NCBI GenBank assembly: GCA_001595885.1 | Contig: LSSH01000097.1 | Location: forward strand, 1-11,117 | Length of the DNA: 11,117 bases | Direction: 5' to 3' | Source: Candidatus Proteinoplasmatales archaeon SG8-5 | GTDB taxonomy: Archaea; Thermoplasmatota; Thermoplasmata; SG8-5 | Shown: positions 6,017 to 11,117 of the stretch, in pieces | How the letters are laid out: every line of letters begins with the position of its first letter | Numbering within the stretch: the stretch's first letter is position 1 | Notes under the pieces: model-generated | Seen by the model: the letters and a program-made list of their open reading frames with translations, nothing else | Database searches by the model: none | Told to the model about the DNA's origin: nothing | Program-made: the position numbers and the translations under genes

Positions 6017-6078
6017 CTTTGTCTTACTAGGGTTTGCATCTGGAGATATTTGTGCTAGAGTTTGCATTGATGTATGGC
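6017..6078. repeat. Repeat half-unit 4
   Basis: Only the right half is present: CTAGGG at 6027 and CTAGAG at 6055, again 28 bases apart, with TGGAGATATTTGTGCTAGAG closely matching TGGAGATACCTGTGCTAGAG of units 1 and 2. Confidence 0.7.
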
Positions 6079-6122
6079 ATTCTCTTTGATCAAATTAAAA
6101 TGTGAAGAAAATGGGAAAAGGA

Positions 6123-6140
6123 GGATGGCCTAAGCCATCC
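6123..6140 (-). terminator. Hairpin terminator of the surface-protein gene
   Basis: GGATGGC, loop CTAA, GCCATCC forms a 7-base perfect stem starting 3 bases past the TAA stop. On the minus strand it is followed by TCCTTTTCCCATTTTC. It should end the surface-protein transcript before the repeat array. Confidence 0.7.
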
Positions 6141-6143
6141 GGA

Positions 6144-9100
6144 TTAACGTTTCTTCCGCTTGCCGGAAAGTCCCTCTTCGGATTCCATCCGGCTTCTCAT
6201 GAAGTATCTCACACCGAAGAACACGACTATGATGACCGCTATGACAGCGCCTATGATGGCGGGTAACACCCAGGCAGCCTCTTTCACTGTCACCTTCTGC
6301 ACGTCAAAGTTGTCTATCATGTTATCGCTGTATTGGGATGAGTGCTCGTTGGAGCTGCTTGCGTTGGCCCATATCGTGTACTCGCCCTTCTTGCTGGGCT
6401 TCCAGGAGATGGATGCCGAGTAGTTATCATCCACGGCAAGGGAGCCTGTGGAGGTGGAGCCTATCTCCGTGTCGGACCCGTCGGCATTCCTGATGTAAAA
6501 TACCACTTCAATGTTGCTGGCCTCAACCTGACCGTTGTTGGTGAGGTTGACAGAGAGGGTCAGCGTGCTTCCGACCGTGCCCTCTCCGGTCACCCCCGGG
6601 CCCTTGCCGAAGTCCATGGTCCCGAAGAGCATGAAGAGGTTGGGCCTCTCGCCGAGCGAGACCGGCACGACGCGAGTGAAGTTTTTACTGTTTCCCGCGG
6701 TGTCGTTGGCCATGAGTGTCACATTGTAGGCGCCGATCTCGGTGTATGTCCAATTGACTTCGAAACCAGTCCTGTCGATATCTCCGTCGCCATCAAAGTC
6801 CCATGAATATATCATGTCCTCGGCGTCGTCGTAGTTATCCTGTGAGTTGCTTGCATTGAAGATGAAGTACTTGTTCTCGATGCACTCTGTCACAATTACA
6901 TCGGTCGCGTTCCTGATAAGGATGTCAGGGGTTGGCGGTGTGATGTCCAGTACTCGGACTGTCCACTGAGCGTTTGGGCTGACGTGGTCCACAACATCGG
7001 TCACGTTCATTTGCAAAGTATAGGTACCTGGGGTCTCGTACATGTGAGTTATGTTATTGCTGCCCTCCTTGGTCACAGTCTCGTTGGCAACACCTTCCTC
7101 GCCCCAGCTCCAGTACCATTTCTCGATGACACCTTCGCCATCAGAACCGGTTATGTGGTCCGCAGAGGCCCCGTCGCCTGCGAATGGCGGTAACGTCCCT
7201 TCGACATCGGAGAACGCGACGCCGCTGAAGGTCAAAATCAGGTCCTCGTTGACAGTAAGTGTGCCTGAAGCGAACGTGACATTGTCATCTGAGTCGTCCA
7301 CGGATATCCTAGCTGTGGGTGCTGTGTTGTCCACCTTGACCAGGATGGTCCTGATCGTCTGGTTCCCTCCGGTCTCATTTACGGTCAGAGTCACTGTCAT
7401 GTCGCCGCCTGTGGTGTAGTTGTGGGTTGTGGTCATGCCCCAGCCCATGCTTCCATCGCCGAAGTCCCAGGTGAAGTTCGCCTTCGTGATGTCGCCGACC
7501 TCGTCGGTCGAATCCTCGGCGCTGAAGGTTACTGTTGTGTTTACGCCGTCACCAGATGCTCCCATGCGGACTATTACCGTGTAGTTGTCGTAGGTCGTGT
7601 TCAATGCATAATAGAACCCATCTATTATCTTGGCCTTCGCAGTTCCGTTATCAGAGCGCTGTATCGTCATTTGGACCGTCTCGGTCTCGTCGATGAACAT
7701 GTGTGGGTCGACAGTTATCGGATTGTTGTATCCGGTTACATCCACGTTAGCCGTTTCGCTGATGTGTGATGTCATCTCGAAAGAAGAAGGTACAAGGGGC
7801 AGGTGGACGTCATAAATGTAGTCAACGGTGTCCGTGTCATAGGATGCGTTCAGGACCAGTGAGAACGTGGATGCGTTTATATTTGCCAGTGCCCCCACCA
7901 TCATGTATTTGTACGTTGAGTTAATGAAAATGGTGGATGTTGACCCGGTTACAGAACCAGTAGCCTTCTCGATTCCCACCACGTTGAAACTGGTCTCGTC
8001 CAGTTCATAGTGTCTGTTGTCAAGGGTCAACAGGTCGGAGGTTTCCCTCTCCTCGACCATTCTGTTCTCCAGGTAGTCTATCCAATCACTGACCTCGTTC
8101 GTATCAAGGTTCCAGTCCTGTACAACCAGGAGGTCCTCGAACCGCCTGTCCATGTCACCTCTCTTTGAAACATTATCGACCGTTAATGTTTTATTCACGT
8201 TAACGGTGATGTTCATCCAGTCGTCGAATGTGTAACTGGTCCTGATGGTGTCCTTCTCTGATGGGACGAGTTCGACATCCTGGAAGAGGTTCTGGGAAAG
8301 AGCGGGTATGTCCAATGCTTCCGACTGGTAGCCATCAGCGTTGACCACTAATACGAAGGCGTTACCAGCATGGGCCTTGAACTCATAATGGCCGTTCGTA
8401 TTTGTTACGGTTGAATTCGTGTAGAGGGCGGTTGTATCGTACAACATCACCTCGGCACCGGCTATCTTTGTCTGCTCGTCCATGTCGGTTATGAATCCCT
8501 GTATCTTGTGTGGTTGCACTATGGCCGTAAGGCTGACGTCCACCGGCGGTACGGTCGCGGCTGTAATGTCAGCCCCATGGACATACGTGAAGAACCCATC
8601 CTTTTCAACTGCGAGTTTGAAGGTGGAATCGTAGTAGTTAATCGTATAGGTGCCGGCCGCGTCAGTGGTGGTTGTGTTGATGTACTGGCCGTCAACGCTG
8701 TACAGAGTCACCATGGCTCCCTCAACCGGGTTGGTCCCGTCGTCCACGGTCCCCGTCAGTGTGTTCCCCTCGGCCGGTGTCGGTGTCAACAAGATATTGC
8801 GTCTGACCGCAACCTTGTTTGACGGTACGTTAAGCCAGTCAGTGCTTGTGTTTGTGTAGTAACCCTTCTTGGAGGCCTTGACCTGGAAATTGCCAGGGAA
8901 CGCCATTATCGAGTAGGAACCGTCCGATACATCGGTGCGGTCGGTCAGCCAGCGGTCATCCCCCTTGGAGATGGACACCAGAGCGTCGCCTATGGGGTCA
9001 CCAGTCGACTCATCCTTGACAACACCCCACACCTCTACCGTTGGCACTGGTATAACCATTTCCATGTACACGATCCCGACATCGGTAACTCCCGTGTCGG

Positions 9101-9695
9101 CTACCTGTACAGCCGGGGTCTCATTTGCATAATACCCGGCCTTCGAGTATTCGATATCAACGAGCGGGTCGTCAACATATAATGAAAAGGTTCCCATCGA
9201 ATCGGTAACCAGATCGGTGATGCGGACCTTGGTGGTGCCGTTCCTGATCGTGACCTCCACGCCTATCAAGGGCATATCGCTGAGGTCTTTCACCGTACCT
9301 TCCAGTATAGGTAACGGTTCCATCAGTATCGTACCGAGGTCGGCCTTCATCGTTGTGTCATTGAAGGTTCCGTTATGTAAGACATCGTTGATAGTCTTGT
9401 AGGCATTGTTGGTGTTGTCCGCATATGATATATTATAGTCTCCCCTATTGTTTACCCAAATGGAGAATTGACCAAGAGAAGTGGTAACGGCATTCTTATT
9501 AACTCCCAATGTGGTGTTTACGATTGTGACCGTTATACCCGCCAGAGGATTGAATGTGGTATCATTGATCACTTTTCCTTTCACCTCATAGGCACCGGCC
9601 GCCGGAACGCTGGCCGGGAATATGGTCAACACAGTAGTAAACAAGGTTATGGCCATGACTAGAACCATAACTTTTCCCATTGTAGAGCTTCGCAT
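6144..9695 (-). CDS. Membrane-anchored surface glycoprotein with Cna-B-like, PKD and CARDB-like domains
   Basis: A secreted surface protein of 1183 residues, numbered from the ATG at 9693-9695. A signal peptide covers 1-~35. About five carboxypeptidase-regulatory/Cna-B-like modules begin near 37, 130, 221, 312 and 397, each with a G.V.D......G..V.I pattern and a later GY or GF turn. Residues ~481-715 match nothing I recognise. PKD domains lie at ~718-790 (WDFGDGS), ~793-915 (WYWSWGEEG, HMYETPGTYT) and ~921-1010 (WDFDGDGD, YTEIGAYNVT). A CARDB-like domain at ~1018-1112 precedes a membrane helix (1142-1166) and a basic cytoplasmic tail ending GKRKKR. I count over 30 N-X-S/T sequons, suggesting heavy N-glycosylation. 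Such proteins mediate adhesion or form the envelope; no catalytic motif is seen. A GTG 9 bases upstream is possible, but it forms part of the GTGAT ribosome site for this ATG. Confidence 0.92.
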   Translation of the reverse strand: MRSSTMGKVMVLVMAITLFTTVLTIFPASVPAAGAYEVKGKVINDTTFNPLAGITVTIVNTTLGVNKNAVTTSLGQFSIWVNNRGDYNISYADNTNNAYKTINDVLHNGTFNDTTMKADLGTILMEPLPILEGTVKDLSDMPLIGVEVTIRNGTTKVRITDLVTDSMGTFSLYVDDPLVDIEYSKAGYYANETPAVQVADTGVTDVGIVYMEMVIPVPTVEVWGVVKDESTGDPIGDALVSISKGDDRWLTDRTDVSDGSYSIMAFPGNFQVKASKKGYYTNTSTDWLNVPSNKVAVRRNILLTPTPAEGNTLTGTVDDGTNPVEGAMVTLYSVDGQYINTTTTDAAGTYTINYYDSTFKLAVEKDGFFTYVHGADITAATVPPVDVSLTAIVQPHKIQGFITDMDEQTKIAGAEVMLYDTTALYTNSTVTNTNGHYEFKAHAGNAFVLVVNADGYQSEALDIPALSQNLFQDVELVPSEKDTIRTSYTFDDWMNITVNVNKTLTVDNVSKRGDMDRRFEDLLVVQDWNLDTNEVSDWIDYLENRMVEERETSDLLTLDNRHYELDETSFNVVGIEKATGSVTGSTSTIFINSTYKYMMVGALANINASTFSLVLNASYDTDTVDYIYDVHLPLVPSSFEMTSHISETANVDVTGYNNPITVDPHMFIDETETVQMTIQRSDNGTAKAKIIDGFYYALNTTYDNYTVIVRMGASGDGVNTTVTFSAEDSTDEVGDITKANFTWDFGDGSMGWGMTTTHNYTTGGDMTVTLTVNETGGNQTIRTILVKVDNTAPTARISVDDSDDNVTFASGTLTVNEDLILTFSGVAFSDVEGTLPPFAGDGASADHITGSDGEGVIEKWYWSWGEEGVANETVTKEGSNNITHMYETPGTYTLQMNVTDVVDHVSPNAQWTVRVLDITPPTPDILIRNATDVIVTECIENKYFIFNASNSQDNYDDAEDMIYSWDFDGDGDIDRTGFEVNWTYTEIGAYNVTLMANDTAGNSKNFTRVVPVSLGERPNLFMLFGTMDFGKGPGVTGEGTVGSTLTLSVNLTNNGQVEASNIEVVFYIRNADGSDTEIGSTSTGSLAVDDNYSASISWKPSKKGEYTIWANASSSNEHSSQYSDNMIDNFDVQKVTVKEAAWVLPAIIGAVIAVIIVVFFGVRYFMRSRMESEEGLSGKRKKR

Positions 9696-9699
9696 GTAT

Positions 9700-9704
9700 A
9701 TCAC
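9700..9704 (-). promoter_or_regulatory. Ribosome-binding site favouring the ATG at 9695
   Basis: GTGAT matches the archaeal anti-Shine-Dalgarno complement and ends 4 bases before the ATG. The longest frame would start at its GTG, which lacks a ribosome site of its own. Confidence 0.5.
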
Positions 9705-9766
9705 TATCCATTTGTGCTTCAGTAACCCTCCATATAGGGAGAGTTGAGGATGGCGAAGTATGTTCT

Positions 9767-9777
9767 TATATATATAT
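9767..9777 (-). promoter_or_regulatory. TATA box of the surface-protein gene
   Basis: An alternating TATATATATA run lies about 75 bases upstream of the surface-protein start, predicting a leader of roughly 45-50 bases. It sits in the 9705-9884 gap, where I see no hairpin terminator for the upstream HMG-CoA reductase gene and no other feature. Confidence 0.65.
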
Positions 9778-9884
9778 GTTTAGGGAGTGCCCGATAATAA
9801 TAGCCAGATTGTTAAATTTACCTGATTTCGTGCAATATAGTACCTGAATGCAAAATCGATGCTTGGATACGTGGAACTTACGGG

Positions 9885-11117
9885 TTAGCCAGACCCCTGG
9901 AGTTCCTTTATGACCTCTATGGCTCTGTCCATCCTCGTCTGTTTTTCCTCGACCAGTATCCCGACAACCTTGTCGATCAGCTCCGGGGTGGCTTCGACCC
10001 CTAACTGTTCGGCCGCCATGACGGTGAGGTTACGCGCGTGCAGTGACATATGGCCCCTCTGGATGCCTTCGGTGGCGAGGGCCCTCAATGCCCCGAAGTT
10101 CTGTGCCAGTCCCACAGCGGCAATGACCTGGGCGAGCTCCGATGCGGACTTCACACCCAGTAATTTCACACATGCCTTGGCAGTGGGGTGGACCGCGGTC
10201 GCCCCCCCGATGAGGCCCACGGCCATCGGGGTCTCGATCGTGCCTACAAGGTCGCCGTTCTCGTCCTTCCAGTATTTAGTCAGAGGTTTATATCCCCCCT
10301 CCTTGTACGCCGCATACGAGTGGGCACCGGCCTCTATGGCCCGGAAATCATTGCCGGTGGCGATGACCACGGCGTCGATGCCGTTCATTATTCCCTTATT
10401 GTGAGTTGCGCATCTGAAGGGGTCTGCGGCGGCAAACGCGTACGCCTCGACGATGCCGTCAACAACGTCCTCGCCGCCGATGGCATCCTTGGGAAACACT
10501 GCCTTGACCTTTGCCAATCGATGTATGGCAAGGTTGGAGATGATCCTCAGGTACACCCTTCCCCCGGTGAGACCTTCGATGTCCGGTGAGATGCCTTCCG
10601 CCATGGTGTTCACCGCATTCGCGCCCATTGCGTCCAGACAGTTGACCAAGACGTGGATGATGACCATCGGGCCCTGCTCGGTCTGGATGACCCTGGCCTC
10701 TATATCCCTGGCGCCGCCGCCAAGCTTCACAAGCATCGGATCAAAGGTGTTGCATTTGGCCAGCAGCTCTCCCTTCGCAGTCAGTATCTGGTCCTTGGCC
10801 ATCTCGGCATCCTCGACATGGGTCAATTGTATCTGGCCTATCATGATGGGGTCTGTGGTCTCGGCCTTGAATCCACCACCGGCCCTCACAGCCTTGGCAG
10901 AATTCGAAGCGGCGGCGACAACGGATGGTTCCTCGATGGCCATCGGGACCAGGTAATCATGGCCGTTGATCTGGAAGTTTGTGGCAATACCGAGCGTCAT
11001 CGGCATGGTTCCGATGACGTTCTCGATCATCCTGTCGGCGAGTTCAGGCGAAAGGGCACCGGTCTTGCTCAAAAGGTCGATATCCTCGTCGCTCAGCTCT
11101 GTCTGCTCCTTGATGAC
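9885..11117 (-). CDS. hmgA: Hydroxymethylglutaryl-CoA reductase, class II (N-terminus cut by window edge)
   Basis: Reduces HMG-CoA to mevalonate, the committed step to isoprenoid ether lipids; cytosolic. 410 residues are visible, counted from base 11117, and the frame is open at the edge. Family length is about 420-430, so only the first ~10-20 residues are missing. The TTG at 11070-11072 is an internal leucine in DIDLLSKTG, not the start. Motifs: ENVIG at 32-36; IEEPSVVAAAS at 61-71, holding the catalytic glutamate (62 or 63); the dinucleotide-binding DAMGANAVNT at 162-171; ATHNKGIMNG, with catalytic K241; ATGND, with catalytic D257; and RGHMSLHARN, with the catalytic histidine (H356 by position). 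K-to-D spacing of 16 equals that of the Pseudomonas mevalonii enzyme (K267, D283). No catalytic residue is lost. Class II in archaea is thought to reflect an old transfer from bacteria. Confidence 0.96.
   Translation of the reverse strand, partial: VIKEQTELSDEDIDLLSKTGALSPELADRMIENVIGTMPMTLGIATNFQINGHDYLVPMAIEEPSVVAAASNSAKAVRAGGGFKAETTDPIMIGQIQLTHVEDAEMAKDQILTAKGELLAKCNTFDPMLVKLGGGARDIEARVIQTEQGPMVIIHVLVNCLDAMGANAVNTMAEGISPDIEGLTGGRVYLRIISNLAIHRLAKVKAVFPKDAIGGEDVVDGIVEAYAFAAADPFRCATHNKGIMNGIDAVVIATGNDFRAIEAGAHSYAAYKEGGYKPLTKYWKDENGDLVGTIETPMAVGLIGGATAVHPTAKACVKLLGVKSASELAQVIAAVGLAQNFGALRALATEGIQRGHMSLHARNLTVMAAEQLGVEATPELIDKVVGILVEEKQTRMDRAIEVIKELQGSG

Larger units (their letters stand above)
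5560..6078. repeat. Gene-free tandem repeat array (two full, one degenerate, one half unit)
   Basis: The ~640 bases between the TATA box at 5515-5522 and the hairpin at 6123-6140 hold no credible gene. Most of the stretch is a direct-repeat array. Two units are nearly identical at a period of 155 bases; the next begins 149 bases on and is much diverged; the last keeps only the CTAGAG-pair module. Each full unit contains, in plus-strand order, CCAGGCGTCGTAC, a TTTATTTG stretch, GGTGCAYG, two copies of GCTAGAG 28 bases apart, and a second GGTGCAYG. The period is not a multiple of three and stops occur throughout, so it is not protein coding. Candidate roles are tandem noncoding RNAs, protein-binding iterons or a decayed mobile element; the sequence does not decide. 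Confidence 0.85.

Noticed and set aside
5560..6078. CRISPR array
   Set aside because: The repeating unit is ~155 bases, spacers between the short CTAGAG cores are themselves repeated rather than unique, and no cas gene is present.
5560..6078. Replication origin with ORB elements
   Set aside because: No convincing origin-recognition-box consensus and no Cdc6/Orc1 gene in the window; kept only as one hypothesis for the array.
9702..9704. GTG start for the surface protein
   Set aside because: The GTG is part of the GTGAT ribosome site for the ATG 9 bases downstream and has no site of its own.
11070..11072. TTG as the start codon of HMG-CoA reductase
   Set aside because: The frame continues upstream to the window edge with family-like sequence (LSDEDIDLL), so this leucine is internal.

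Overview
The window is archaeal and most likely from the Thermoplasmatota (Thermoplasmata sensu lato). The evidence is convergent: A/T-rich TATA boxes lie about 33-80 bases upstream of starts, Shine-Dalgarno sequences match GGAGGTGAT, and hairpins followed by T-rich tracts close genes. There is a class II HMG-CoA reductase, known among archaea chiefly from Archaeoglobales and Thermoplasmata, and a Rab/Ras-like small GTPase. There is also an archaeal-type DUF5679 zinc ribbon and a sequon-rich PKD surface protein. I cannot place it below that level. Every convincing gene is on the minus strand, so the window reads right to left.

Layout, from high to low coordinates. (1) 9885-11117: class II HMG-CoA reductase, cut by the right edge, supplying mevalonate for isoprenoid membrane lipids. 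(2) 6144-9695: a 1183-residue secreted, membrane-anchored surface glycoprotein with about five carboxypeptidase-regulatory/Cna-B-like repeats, an unassigned central region, three PKD domains, a CARDB-like domain and a C-terminal anchor. Its TATA box is at 9767-9777 and a hairpin terminator sits just after its stop. (3) About 5560-6078: a gene-free tandem repeat array with two ~155-base units about 95% identical, one degenerate unit and a half unit. (4) 5322-5480 and 5119-5259: two tiny genes, each with its own TATA box, encoding a 52-residue orphan and a 46-residue four-cysteine zinc ribbon (DUF5679-like). The latter ends at a hairpin terminator. (5) 4963 down to 713: a compact three-gene operon of AbrB/SpoVT regulator, MacB/LolD-type ABC ATPase and 1057-residue FtsX/MacB-type permease, with a 20-base overlap and then an 8-base gap. 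(6) 579 down to the left edge: a Rab-like small GTPase with its own promoter, cut at its C-terminus.

The AbrB-ATPase-permease set looks self-contained. The AbrB protein may control its own operon through two adjacent 9-base direct repeats beside the TATA box, and the ABC pair is probably a mechanotransmission-type or lipoprotein/peptide-export-type system at the cell surface. Most genes look like ordinary core or surface functions. The least explained element is the repeat array, whose period is not a multiple of three, which carries no credible ORF, and which is insulated from its neighbours by a terminator and a promoter.
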